From assembly GCF_009467805.1 (NCBI RefSeq), contig NZ_WIAY01000001.1:248001-312000 (forward strand): DNA of 64,000 nt. The letters are read 5' to 3'. This DNA comes from Stenotrophomonas nematodicola (GTDB lineage Bacteria; Pseudomonadota; Gammaproteobacteria; Xanthomonadales; Xanthomonadaceae). Below are positions 1 through 9,155 of the stretch, piece by piece; within the stretch, counting starts at the first letter, position 1, and each line of letters begins with the position of its first letter. Made by a program: the position numbers and the translations under genes. A model generated the notes under the pieces. It was not told where the DNA came from. It worked only from the letters and a program-made list of their open reading frames with translations, and searched no databases.

Positions 1-70
1 CCTCGTAGGCGCCAATGCCTTCCTGCTCAAAGCCGAACTGGCCAAGGGCGAAGCCGAGCACGGCCACTAA
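1..70 (+). CDS. 3' end of a CzcB-like RND periplasmic adaptor (partial)
   Basis: Only the last 22 codons are in the window, read from position 2 to a TAA at 68-70. The translated tail (ANAFLLKAELAKG followed by AEHGH) resembles the C-terminus of CzcB-type membrane-fusion proteins, which often end in a short His-containing tail. The stop lies 15 bp before the ATG of the CzcA-type pump, as expected for the adaptor gene of a czcCBA operon. Identification rests on a very short piece and on the neighbour. Confidence 0.6.
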   Translation, partial: LVGANAFLLKAELAKGEAEHGH

Positions 71-85
71 GGGAACTCATACACC

Positions 86-3000
86 ATGTTCAAGATCATC
101 ATTGAAGCAGCGGTCAAGTTCCGTTGGCTCGTGGTGTTTCTGGCTGCTTCGATTGCCTGCTTTGGCTTGTTCCAACTGAGCAAGCTGCCAGTCGATGCTG
201 TACCAGATATCACCAACCGCCAGGTTCAGATCAATACCATCGCACCTGCCCTTACTCCGGAGCAGATTGAACGCCAGGTCACCTATCCTCTGGAGACGGC
301 CTTGGCCGGCATCCCAGGTCTGAACACCACTCGCTCCCTATCACGCAATGGCTTCTCTCAGGTCACCGCGATCTTCACTGATCAGACCGACATCTATTTC
401 GCCCGCCAGCAGGTGGCAGAGCGGATGCGGGAGGCTGCCGGAGATCTGCCCGAGGGCGTGTCCCCCATGCTCTCCCCGGTTACAACCGGGCTGGGCGAGG
501 TTCTCATGTGGACGGTGGACTTCAAGCCATTCGACCCCAAGAAGCTGGCCAAGCCCGGCCAGGCTGGCTGGCAAGAGGGTGAGGTCTACCTGACACCAGA
601 GGGCGATCGTCTTGGAACCGCCCAGGAGCGCGCAACGTACCTGCGTACTGTCCAGGACTGGATCATCGCACCACAGATGCGCTCCAGCCCCGGCCTGGCC
701 GGTGTTGATACGGTGGGTGGGTACGTCAAGGAATACGGCATCTACCCCGACAGCGCTCGACTGGCGGCATACAACTTGGGTCTGGCCGATCTGGTCCAAG
801 CACTGGAACGCTCCAACGTCCAGGCTGGCGCGGGTTTCGTCCAGCGTGCGGGCGAAGGCCTGGTCGTTAGGGCAGACGGCCTTGCCCTGACGACCGACGA
901 CTTGGCTCAGTCGCCGGTGGCCACCAAGGACGGTGTGGTCATCCGGGTGGCCGATGTTGCCGAGGTCGGTATGGGGCGCGCCCCACGGCTTGGTGCAGCT
1001 AGCCGAAATGGTCATGAGGCGGTACTGGGCACGGCACTGATGATCGCCGGCGGCAACAGCCGCACCGTCGCTCAAGCTGCAGCTGAGCGCCTGGCACAGG
1101 TCAATGAATCTCTGCCCGCCGATATCTTCGCAGAGCCAGTGCTGGACCGTAGTGTGCTGGTTAACTCCACTGTCAAGACTGTCGCCAAGAACCTGACCGA
1201 AGGTGCCCTGCTGGTCGTAGTTGTGCTGTTCCTGCTCCTGGGCAACCTGCGTGCGGCAGCCATCACCGCATTGGTCATTCCGCTGTCGTTCCTGTTCGCT
1301 GTTATCGGCATGAACAAGTTCGGTATCAGCGGCAACCTGATGAGCTTGGGTGCGCTGGACTTCGGAATCCTTGTAGATGGCGCGGTAATTGTGATCGAGT
1401 CCACCCTGCTGATGCTTGGCAAGCGGCGTGCCGAACTTGGCCGACCCCTCAATGCCATGGAGCGACTGCGTGTAGCCGCCGACTCGGCGAGGAAGATGGC
1501 GCGTCCTGCAGCCTTCGGTCAGGTGATCATCCTGTTGGTGTTCGCACCGATCCTTACCTTGGAAGGTGTGGAAGGCAAGACGTTCCACCCGATGGCCGCC
1601 ACCTTCATGCTCGCCCTCGTTGGCGCATTCATCTTCTCCTTTACCTTCGTACCGGCGATGGCTGCCCTGCTGGTCAGGGAGCCCAAGCTCCACGCGAAGA
1701 AGGAAGGACACGAGGGCGACCAGGACGAAGAACATGAGACAGCCATCATCCGCGTCCTGCGCGGCCGCATCGAACCGGTGATCCAAGCGGCGATTCGTAG
1801 GCCCAAGGCAGTGTTCGCTGGCGCCCTCGTGATGCTCGCAATGGGCGTGGTCGGCTTTACGATGCTGGGTCGAGAATTCATGCCAACGCTTGATGAGGGA
1901 AACCTCGCTATGCAGGCGTTGCGTGTGCCATCTACGTCGCTTGAGCAATCGTTGGCTATGCAGTTGGCGCTGGAGAAGGCCATTGCTGCTGAACCAGAGG
2001 TTGTGACGGTCTTCTCGAGGACCGGTACTGCTGAAGCAGCTATCGACCCCATGCCGACCAACATCTCCGACAGTGTGATCGTACTTAAGCCGAGAAAGGA
2101 GTGGCCAGACTCTTCCCTGAGCAAGGAGGATCTGATTGCAAGGTTTGAGACGATCGCCGCCTCGCAGATAGGCAACAGCTTTGAATTCAGCCAGCCCATC
2201 GAGCTGCGCTTCAATGAGCTGATCTCAGGTGTACGTACGGACCTAGCCGTCATGATTTACGGCGATAACTTCGAGCAACTGCAAGCTGTTGCTGACCAGG
2301 TCGCGCTGAAGCTGAGAAATACTCAGGGCGCAGCGGATGTCCGTGTTGAACAGATTTCCGGCCTGCCCACGCTCAATGTGGCAATCGATCATCTTGCAGC
2401 TGCGCAGTATGGCCTCACGGCGGCGGACGTGAGCGACGCACTTTCAACCGGTATTGGCGGCGCTGCGGCAGGCAAGATCTTCGAGGGCGACCGCCGGTTC
2501 GATGTTGTGGTGCGCCTCGGCGACGATGCACGCAATGACCCCGATCAGCTCGCATCGCTGCCGATTGCAACCCCAACTGGGGGCATCGTGCCGCTCTCCT
2601 CTGTCGCACGCATTGAGATCAGCGAGGGGCCGAACCAGATCAGTCGAAACAACGGGAGCCGTCGTGTCGTGGTGCAGGCTAATGTTCGCGGTCGTGACTT
2701 GGGCGGGTTTGTCGGAGAGGCCCAAGCTGCGGTGAAGGACGTGAAGCTTCCACCAGGCGCCCACATGACGTGGGGCGGTCAGTTCGAGAACTTGCAGCGG
2801 GCGGAAAGGCGACTCATGACAGTTGTGCCGATTGTCTTCCTGCTAATCGGAAGTCTTCTGTTCATGGCATTGGGCAGTGCGAAGGAGGCGGGTCTGGTGT
2901 TCACCTGCGTCCCGCTTGCCCTGGTTGGCGGAATTCTCGCATTGCTGGTGCGTGGTATGCCGTTCTCGGTATCTGCCGCTGTCGGATTCATCGCGGTATC

Positions 3001-3322
3001 GGGTGTTGCGACGCTGAACGGATTGGTGCTCATGCAAGCCATCAGAGAGAGGCTTGATGCCGGTGACAGTCCATTGATCGCTGCAATGAACGGTGCCGGC
3101 AGCCGAATTCGAGCTGTGGTGACCACGGCGCTGGTGGCGATCGTCGGCTTCATTCCAATGGCTATTGCGAGTGGATCTGGTGCTGAGGTGCAGAAGCCTC
3201 TCGCCACGGTGGTCATTGGCGGCCTGTTGACCGCAACAGTGCTAACACTTCTTGTGCTGCCGACATTTGCGGGACGCTTGGCCAAGGCAGGCCCGAAAGG
3301 GCAACCGGAAACTGTCCACTGA
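86..3322 (+). CDS. czcA: CzcA-type heavy-metal efflux RND transporter
   Basis: This 1078-residue inner-membrane proton/metal antiporter would form the pump of a tripartite efflux complex with the adaptor just upstream. The N-terminal hydrophobic helix (about residues 12-30), the ERQVTYPLE segment and the large periplasmic loops are typical of the HME-RND family. In TM4 the sequence DFGILVDG (D425, D431) matches the divalent-cation (Zn/Co/Cd) signature of the family rather than the Cu/Ag signature. Length is normal. The start is ATG 86 with an AAGGGA-like ribosome site. Third codon positions look less GC-rich than in the copper block further on, suggesting a different origin. The metal is inferred from the motif; nickel cannot be excluded. 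Confidence 0.93.
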   Translation: MFKIIIEAAVKFRWLVVFLAASIACFGLFQLSKLPVDAVPDITNRQVQINTIAPALTPEQIERQVTYPLETALAGIPGLNTTRSLSRNGFSQVTAIFTDQTDIYFARQQVAERMREAAGDLPEGVSPMLSPVTTGLGEVLMWTVDFKPFDPKKLAKPGQAGWQEGEVYLTPEGDRLGTAQERATYLRTVQDWIIAPQMRSSPGLAGVDTVGGYVKEYGIYPDSARLAAYNLGLADLVQALERSNVQAGAGFVQRAGEGLVVRADGLALTTDDLAQSPVATKDGVVIRVADVAEVGMGRAPRLGAASRNGHEAVLGTALMIAGGNSRTVAQAAAERLAQVNESLPADIFAEPVLDRSVLVNSTVKTVAKNLTEGALLVVVVLFLLLGNLRAAAITALVIPLSFLFAVIGMNKFGISGNLMSLGALDFGILVDGAVIVIESTLLMLGKRRAELGRPLNAMERLRVAADSARKMARPAAFGQVIILLVFAPILTLEGVEGKTFHPMAATFMLALVGAFIFSFTFVPAMAALLVREPKLHAKKEGHEGDQDEEHETAIIRVLRGRIEPVIQAAIRRPKAVFAGALVMLAMGVVGFTMLGREFMPTLDEGNLAMQALRVPSTSLEQSLAMQLALEKAIAAEPEVVTVFSRTGTAEAAIDPMPTNISDSVIVLKPRKEWPDSSLSKEDLIARFETIAASQIGNSFEFSQPIELRFNELISGVRTDLAVMIYGDNFEQLQAVADQVALKLRNTQGAADVRVEQISGLPTLNVAIDHLAAAQYGLTAADVSDALSTGIGGAAAGKIFEGDRRFDVVVRLGDDARNDPDQLASLPIATPTGGIVPLSSVARIEISEGPNQISRNNGSRRVVVQANVRGRDLGGFVGEAQAAVKDVKLPPGAHMTWGGQFENLQRAERRLMTVVPIVFLLIGSLLFMALGSAKEAGLVFTCVPLALVGGILALLVRGMPFSVSAAVGFIAVSGVATLNGLVLMQAIRERLDAGDSPLIAAMNGAGSRIRAVVTTALVAIVGFIPMAIASGSGAEVQKPLATVVIGGLLTATVLTLLVLPTFAGRLAKAGPKGQPETVH

Positions 3323-3400
3323 ATGATGGAGTGTTTGGGCCCGGCAGAGCATCTGCCTGCCGGACTTCCCGTTCCATTTTTATGACGTTGGAGGGAACAA

Positions 3401-5860
3401 ATGAACCTGACCACAGAACTCGAACTGCCAGTAATACTCCCAGGTGTCTCTCGGGACGACAGCTGCGTCCAGAGGCTGGTCGCTGGTCTTCAGGACATGG
3501 AGGGAGTATCGCGCGTGCACATTCGCGAGGGTAGCGACGAAGCTCTCGGAACGCTCTGCATTCATTACGACCCCGAGATCGTCTCGCTTCAGCGAGTGCG
3601 AGAGGTGGCGGCATCCGTGGGCATTGAGTTGGGTGATCGGTATGGCCACCTTTTCTTGGAGCTTGGTTCGGCCGTTCACGCACGAAAGGCAAGGACAATT
3701 GCGGCGCAAGTGCAGGCCGTACCAGGCGTCATTGAAGCCACCACCAGCCCAGCTGGTGGCATAAGCATCGAGTACGAGAGAGCCAAGACAGGCGAGGCGG
3801 AGCTGAGAGCGAAGCTTGAGGCGCTGGGTGTAGCGCAAGAGCCACCGAGTCCGAGGGGAGATTTGAAGGATCAGCACGAAGGACACGATCACAAGGACCG
3901 ACAGGACCCCGGTCATTCCCACGGGGGCACGCTAGGTGGCAATAGTGAGCTGATCTTCTCACTTGCTTGCGGCCTGCTCCTGATCGTGGGATTTGCGATT
4001 GAAAAGCTTGGGTTGACCCAAACGCCCTGGATCCCCACAGCGTTTTACGTAGCAGCCTACGTCTTTGGCGGCTGGTTCACGCTTGGCGAGGCGATCGGGA
4101 ACATCAAGCTGAAGCGCTTTGAGATCGATACGCTGATGCTGGTTGCAGCGGCAGGCGCAGCCGCGCTCGGCGCATGGGCCGAAGGCGCCTTGCTTCTGTT
4201 CCTCTTCAGTCTCGGTCACGCCCTTGAACACTACGCGATGGGCCGGGCTAAACGTGCGATAGAAGCTCTCGCCAAGCTTGCCCCAGAAACTGCCAGGGTG
4301 CTGAGGAATGGGCAGGTCGTGGAAGTCCAGGTTGAATCGTTGATACCTGGAGATGTGGTGGTCGTACGTCCCAATGACCGGATGCCGGCGGACGGATTCG
4401 TTATCAAAGGGGCTAGCAGCGTTGACCAAGCCCCTGTCACCGGGGAAAGCATCCCGGTTGATAAGCTGGCAGTCAATGACGCTGCTCTAGCACGGGATCG
4501 ACCTGATTCGGTGGTAATGGAGTCACGTGTTTTCGCCGGCACTATCAATGGCTCCGGCGCCCTGGAGGTTGAAGTCACGCGTCGATCAGGCGAATCGGCA
4601 CTGGCCCGCGTCGTCAAGATGGTGAGCGAAGCCGAAACCAGGAAATCGCCAACGCAGCGCTTCACAGACAAGTTTGAGAGGGTATTCGTTCCCGCTGTTC
4701 TGATCTTGGCCGTGCTGTTACTTTTCTCATGGATCGTGATCGATGAGCCATTCCGCGACAGCTTCTATCGAGCGATGGCGGTACTTGTAGCGGCAAGCCC
4801 TTGCGCACTGGCAATCGCGACTCCAAGCGCGGTTCTAGCGGGAATTGCGCGAGCTGCGCGAGGTGGCGTACTCATCAAGGGTGGCGCACCACTGGAGGAG
4901 CTGGGCATGGTCCGTGCCATCGCGTTCGACAAGACTGGAACGCTCACTGAAGGCAAGCCGCGAATTACCGACATCAAAGTGATGCAGGGAACGACAGAGC
5001 AGGAACTGCTTCACGTTGCCGTCGCCGTCGAGGCTTTAAGTGACCACCCTTTGGCCGCAGCTATCGTTCGAGATGGTAATACTCGCCTGGGCGATGGACC
5101 GGTCATGGTAGCGACAGACCTCGCTAACTTCGCTGGAAGAGGCGTTCAGGCGAAGGTGAACGGCATTGACGTGTGGATAGGAAAGGCAGAAATGTTCGGT
5201 AACGACGGCATTGGCGCTCTATCCGCGGGTGCGGAGTCTGCCATTGAGGAGCTCCGTAACGCCGGCAGAACCACGATGGCCGTTCGCCTAGGTGATCGCG
5301 ACCTAGGTGTCATCGGCCTTATGGATACGCCCCGGCCAGAGGCGCGTGAAGCCCTGGACAAGCTAAGGCGCTTGGGCATCCAACGAATGATCATGATCTC
5401 TGGCGACCACCAGACTGTAGCTCAAGCCGTGGCAACGGACGTGGGTCTAAACGAGGCATGGGGAAATCTCATGCCTGACGACAAGGTGAAGGCAATACGT
5501 CAGTTGAAGGAGACGGAGCGAGTGGCAATGGTCGGCGACGGTGTGAATGACGCACCCGCAATGGCTAGTGCCAGCGTCGGAATTGCAATGGGTGCCGCCT
5601 CTTCGGACGTAGCGCTGGAGACTGCCGACGTCGCGCTTATGTCTGAGGATTTGAGACAGGTTGCATTCTCTGTAGCGCTTAGTCGACGCACGAAACGGGT
5701 GATCCGTCAGAACGTGTATGTGAGCCTGGGCGTCGTAGCGTTGTTGGTTCCTGCGACCATCCTAGGTCTTGGCATTGGACCGGCTGTGGCAGTGCATGAA
5801 GGTTCAACCTTGTTGGTTGTATTCAATGCGCTGAGGCTCCTTGGCTTCCGTCAGTCGTGA
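3401..5860 (+). CDS. P1B-4 type metal-transporting ATPase (SPC motif)
   Basis: An 819-residue P-type ATPase that should export a divalent metal (Co, Zn, Cd or Fe in this subgroup) from the cytosol. The first ~145 residues look like two ferredoxin-like HMA folds without their CxxC metal ligands, followed by a His-rich linker (about 160-180). Conserved elements include TGESIPV, the TM motif SPC at 466-468, the phosphorylation site D510 in [18 protein letters not shown], and HEGST near H799. SPC plus HEG(G/S)T defines the CoaT/CtpD-like P1B-4 class. It starts 78 bp after czcA with a GAGGGAA ribosome site, so the two probably act on the same metal set, the ATPase exporting to the periplasm and the RND pump clearing it outward. 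Confidence 0.9.
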   Translation: MNLTTELELPVILPGVSRDDSCVQRLVAGLQDMEGVSRVHIREGSDEALGTLCIHYDPEIVSLQRVREVAASVGIELGDRYGHLFLELGSAVHARKARTIAAQVQAVPGVIEATTSPAGGISIEYERAKTGEAELRAKLEALGVAQEPPSPRGDLKDQHEGHDHKDRQDPGHSHGGTLGGNSELIFSLACGLLLIVGFAIEKLGLTQTPWIPTAFYVAAYVFGGWFTLGEAIGNIKLKRFEIDTLMLVAAAGAAALGAWAEGALLLFLFSLGHALEHYAMGRAKRAIEALAKLAPETARVLRNGQVVEVQVESLIPGDVVVVRPNDRMPADGFVIKGASSVDQAPVTGESIPVDKLAVNDAALARDRPDSVVMESRVFAGTINGSGALEVEVTRRSGESALARVVKMVSEAETRKSPTQRFTDKFERVFVPAVLILAVLLLFSWIVIDEPFRDSFYRAMAVLVAASPCALAIATPSAVLAGIARAARGGVLIKGGAPLEELGMVRAIAFDKTGTLTEGKPRITDIKVMQGTTEQELLHVAVAVEALSDHPLAAAIVRDGNTRLGDGPVMVATDLANFAGRGVQAKVNGIDVWIGKAEMFGNDGIGALSAGAESAIEELRNAGRTTMAVRLGDRDLGVIGLMDTPRPEAREALDKLRRLGIQRMIMISGDHQTVAQAVATDVGLNEAWGNLMPDDKVKAIRQLKETERVAMVGDGVNDAPAMASASVGIAMGAASSDVALETADVALMSEDLRQVAFSVALSRRTKRVIRQNVYVSLGVVALLVPATILGLGIGPAVAVHEGSTLLVVFNALRLLGFRQS

Positions 5861-5861
5861 C

Positions 5862-6587
5862 ATGCGAATTCTAGTGATTGAGCGCGATCGAGAAGTCGCT
5901 TTGAAGATTCTGGCCTACTTCGAGGCCCGAGGGCATCAGCTTGATACCATCGGGGACGGCATCGCCGGCCTTCACTTTGCGGCGTCCAATGGTTACGACG
6001 CAGTCATTCTTGATTGGATGCTTCCTCGCATGGAAGGCCCGGAGGTTCTGAGAAGGCTGCGGTTGAATCACGGTGTTTCAGTTCCTGTTGTGATGTTGGC
6101 TGCAAAGGTTGCGCTCTCGGACAAAATCATCGCTTTCCGCTCCGGTGCAGATGACTATGTGACCAAGCCTTTTGAGCTCCCGGAGCTCGAAGTTCGCCTA
6201 GAGGCGTTGGTTTCCCGTACGGAGGGACGCGTAACAAGGAGGCGGCTGCTGATCGGAGAGCTCACGTTGGACCTGAGTACGTTGGAGGCCACACGGGCTG
6301 GAAAACGACTGCATCTGTACCCAGCTTGCAGGAAGCTCCTTGAAGCGCTGATGCGGGCAAGTCCTGCCGCTGTGACCAGGCGGCAGCTTGAGCACACTCT
6401 CTGGGGTGACGACCTGCCCGACGGGGATCTTCTGCGATCACAGATGTCCAGCCTGCGGCGAAGCATTGATGGTCCGTTTGAGGAAAAGATGATCCAGACG
6501 CTGCCGCGGGTTGGGTATCGACTGATACCGCCATCAAGGCCTATGCCCCCCCCCGGGGAAGGGAGGCCCTATGACGGTGAGGCGTAG
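5862..6587 (+). CDS. OmpR-family response regulator with atypical receiver
   Basis: The protein is 241 residues from ATG 5862, one base after the ATPase stop, so it is probably co-transcribed. An upstream TTG start exists but lies inside the ATPase gene. It has a receiver domain (about 1-115, phosphoacceptor-position D51, K102 in YVTKPF) and a C-terminal winged-helix DNA-binding domain (about 130-225). The usual acidic pair reads E7-R8, and the switch Thr/Ser after strand 4 is A80 (MLAAK where LTAR/LTAK is usual). No sensor kinase gene is adjacent in the window. It may control the metal genes just upstream, possibly without normal phosphorylation; this is inference. Confidence 0.85.
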   Translation: MRILVIERDREVALKILAYFEARGHQLDTIGDGIAGLHFAASNGYDAVILDWMLPRMEGPEVLRRLRLNHGVSVPVVMLAAKVALSDKIIAFRSGADDYVTKPFELPELEVRLEALVSRTEGRVTRRRLLIGELTLDLSTLEATRAGKRLHLYPACRKLLEALMRASPAAVTRRQLEHTLWGDDLPDGDLLRSQMSSLRRSIDGPFEEKMIQTLPRVGYRLIPPSRPMPPPGEGRPYDGEA

Positions 6588-6656
6588 ACATGGCTGCAGA
6601 GCCGTCAGTGCAGACCTTGAGCGCCTGACTATTTGGCCACGTATTCTGATCAGAGT

Positions 6657-7379
6657 ATGACCATGTGGAAGCCAGCCGCACTCCCAATTGGCGCGTTCTT
6701 GGCCGCAGCGATTTGGGGCGCAGCGGCCATGGTGCCCTTCGCGCCGGCATCAGAAGAGATGATGTTTTGGATACCGGTGTCGATTGCGCTAACGAGTGCG
6801 GCTGCTGCATTGGTAGTTGCGATGATGCAAGACATCATTCTGGTCGCGGTAAAGAGATGGCCACTGTTCGTGAAATTCTATCCAACCCTCTGCTTGGAGC
6901 CACTCCCCTTTGCATTCCTTCCAATCGTGCTGTCACTCGCCGGAATTGCGGAGTTCGGTCCAGCGATGCTGAGTGCAGCTCTATTGCTGATCGGCTTCTC
7001 GTTTGCGGAGACTCTCTTCGCCGCCGCCCTCCACAGAGCCCGGGCGACGCCGACCGCGGTTGTGATCTCGATGCAGTGCGCTGCTCTGGTGTTTGCAGTT
7101 TACATGTACAAGAAAGGCATCCAAGCGAACGTCAGTGACATCAGTTGGCCGTGGTTCGCATCGTCTGTCACTGCCATGAGTCTATTCTCCTTCCTAGTCG
7201 GAAGGTATTGGGCCAACCTGCTTCGTGATGCTGAGGTGGGGTTCTCTCCCTTACTGAAGTGGGTTCTGGTCACCTTCATAGCTGAAGGATCTACTAGTGA
7301 ATGGAGCCGGTGGAGATTGAAGCAACCTATTAAGCAACGCAGACCACCGGGGCTTCGGTCCAAGCCTCGCAGGAAATAG
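6657..7379 (+). CDS. Hypothetical multi-pass membrane protein
   Basis: An ORF of 240 residues from ATG 6657 (an in-frame TTG lies at 6633). It shows about five or six hydrophobic segments separated by short loops and ends in a very basic tail (about 20 residues rich in R, K, P and Q). I do not recognise the family. It follows the response regulator by 69 bp on the same strand, so it may belong to the same metal operon. The basic tail differs in character from the rest of the protein and could be a fusion to foreign sequence at a rearrangement point, since the sequence character changes shortly after. Confidence 0.55.
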   Translation: MTMWKPAALPIGAFLAAAIWGAAAMVPFAPASEEMMFWIPVSIALTSAAAALVVAMMQDIILVAVKRWPLFVKFYPTLCLEPLPFAFLPIVLSLAGIAEFGPAMLSAALLLIGFSFAETLFAAALHRARATPTAVVISMQCAALVFAVYMYKKGIQANVSDISWPWFASSVTAMSLFSFLVGRYWANLLRDAEVGFSPLLKWVLVTFIAEGSTSEWSRWRLKQPIKQRRPPGLRSKPRRK

Positions 7380-7766
7380 GATCCGATCAACCAATCCAAA
7401 TCATGGAGGCTAATTCTTGACAACTGCGAGCGCGACAAATATGACGCAAGGGCGGATGGGACCACCCGTCGTCAGTCTCGCTCTGTGAGAGGTGGCGCAT
7501 CGAGATCACGTTTGTGGAGGTCTTCTACCGGCCGGAAGCAATACCCCGAGGTAGGTCCGTGGTGGCGACTTCTGGTTTCAATGCGCCCGAAGCCCACCGG
7601 AGCCTCAAAGATGCGCGCTCAGGGTTGCAGCGGTCGCTGGCGACAGTCGTCATCGGCCGGAGCCTGTCCCCCGCCTACCAACCTTGCTGGCAAGGCCGGT
7701 GTTTTTTGATTGCAAGATTCAGACCTATCCCGCCTGACAATCACATTCCCTGGAGTCACCGCCAAC
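7380..7766. other. Stretch without a convincing gene
   Basis: This ~390-bp stretch separates the metal block from the next module. Several short open frames cross it, but none has a good ribosome site, familiar sequence or fitting composition. Base composition shifts from more AT-containing to GC-rich across it, which fits an old junction between two DNA segments. No transposase remnant, tRNA or clear inverted repeat was seen. Confidence 0.4.
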
Positions 7767-8045
7767 ATGAATGAAGCCGAGCTGGAACAAGTGCGTACGG
7801 CGATGTTTACCGACCCCGGCGTGAAAGCGGTGGATGACCTGCGCCTAGTCCCCGCCAAAGAGCGCGGTCGTGCGATCGCGGCCACCATCACCGTCGCTGC
7901 GCCCTCGGTCGACCTGGACCTGGTGCATGCGGTGATCGCCCGCGTGCTGGCCGATCAATTTGACATCGATCAGGTCATGCTGTGCTTCAACGACCCGGGT
8001 CCGGTGCCACCACAGCCCACAGCGGCGCCCTTGAAGAAAATGTGA
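7767..8045 (+). CDS. Small hypothetical protein
   Basis: A 92-residue ORF from ATG 7767 (MNEAELEQVRT). The frame is open further upstream to a TTG at 7710, and the added residues (LTITFPGV) look protein-like, so the start is uncertain. It has an alternating beta/alpha pattern, with a central DPGVKAVDDLRL segment and a C-terminal DLDLVHAVIARVLADQF segment, loosely recalling small ferredoxin-like domains such as the C-terminal domain of cation-diffusion facilitators. No metal ligands stand out. It is convergent with the helicase gene, whose end lies 12 bp away. Function unknown. Confidence 0.5.
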   Translation: MNEAELEQVRTAMFTDPGVKAVDDLRLVPAKERGRAIAATITVAAPSVDLDLVHAVIARVLADQFDIDQVMLCFNDPGPVPPQPTAAPLKKM

Positions 8046-8057
8046 TCGCCCGTGGCT

Positions 8058-9155
8058 CTATGCGTCTGCGTTGGCGGGCGCATAGAGCTGATAACCCGGC
8101 AACGCGCACGCGCCGGCATACACAAAGGCCACGCTTTGCCGCGCCCGGGTGAAGGCCACGTAGTACTTTGGTGGGGCGGTGATACGCGCTGCATCTGCCG
8201 TGCGCAGGTACTGTGTCAGCGGGCCGTTCGGAAAGATGAGGACCCGGCTGTAGGTGCGGCCCTTGCACTGCCCAAAGTTCACGGCCGGTAGTCCGTCGCA
8301 CGCTTGCCGCCGGTCATGCCGGAGCACGGTGGGCGCAAACTCCTGCATGTACGCTTCAACATCCGCTGGAGCGACGAGGTAGATGCCATCGTGCCCGGTG
8401 ACCTCGCCATTGCCTGATTGGGTTCGCGGCATCTGCGGATAGAGCGTGTCCGCCATATCGCACAGGGCCTGGACGCAGCGAAGGCTGATGAGGCGGTGAT
8501 CCAGCTGGCATAAGCCGTCCGCCTCCCAAATCTGAAACAGCGCTGCCAGATTGGGTCCACGATACTGGCTGTGCCTTTGAGCATAGTTGGTGGCATACGT
8601 CGCCTGCCGCGTATCACCCACCAACGTGATGGCAATGCCGCTCTTCAACAGCCGCTCGACCAGATCCAGATCAAAGCCGGCGAGGTCCTGAACTTCGTCG
8701 ATGTAGAGCTCGTCGTACATGGCCGCCAGGCGTGCCATGACCTGACCTTGGGTGAGCTCATCGCAGCGCACAGCGAAATCGGCCGCCCGGTCCGAATACA
8801 TCCGGTTGCCTGCCAAGTAGTGGCGCGCCACCTGGGTGCGTGGGGCCCTGTTATTGGTGACACCTTCTACGAACAGGATGGTCTCGATGCGAGGCTCAGG
8901 GCAAAGCGCTGCCTGGTACGGGCGGATGCACTGGCACAGCAGGAAGCCATACCAGCTGTGCAAAGTGACATGCACGGGGACCGCACCGGCGTGGACCTCA
9001 AACGAGCGCCGGATCTCTTCTAGATTCTCCAGCGTGTAGGTGACAATCGCGATGCGACGCCCAGGCCGCTCCAGGGCCTGCCGGACCAGCAAGGTGGTCT
9101 TGCCCGAGCCGGCCGCCGAAAGCAGGACCCGGTTAGGTGATGGCGCGCTGGACAT
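8058..9155 (-). CDS. gajB: Compact UvrD-like helicase, GajB-like subunit of a Gabija-type defence pair
   Basis: A 365-residue superfamily-1 helicase/ATPase from ATG at 9155. Visible motifs are Walker A SAAGSGKTT (13-21), DEVQD (153-157), motif III GDTRQATY (180-187), a motif V-like stretch (294-303) and motif VI YVAFTRARQ (332-340). It is shorter than the usual GajB (about 490 residues), mainly because little sequence lies between motifs. It overlaps the upstream OLD-family nuclease gene by 23 bp, the layout of Gabija, in which GajA senses and cuts DNA and GajB joins the complex. The pairing and motifs are seen; the antiphage role is inferred from the family. Confidence 0.75.
   Translation of the reverse strand: MSSAPSPNRVLLSAAGSGKTTLLVRQALERPGRRIAIVTYTLENLEEIRRSFEVHAGAVPVHVTLHSWYGFLLCQCIRPYQAALCPEPRIETILFVEGVTNNRAPRTQVARHYLAGNRMYSDRAADFAVRCDELTQGQVMARLAAMYDELYIDEVQDLAGFDLDLVERLLKSGIAITLVGDTRQATYATNYAQRHSQYRGPNLAALFQIWEADGLCQLDHRLISLRCVQALCDMADTLYPQMPRTQSGNGEVTGHDGIYLVAPADVEAYMQEFAPTVLRHDRRQACDGLPAVNFGQCKGRTYSRVLIFPNGPLTQYLRTADAARITAPPKYYVAFTRARQSVAFVYAGACALPGYQLYAPANADA

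Noticed and set aside
7485..7709. 74-codon ORF after the membrane protein
   Set aside because: No ribosome site, no familiar sequence, R/S/P-rich composition of a chance frame.
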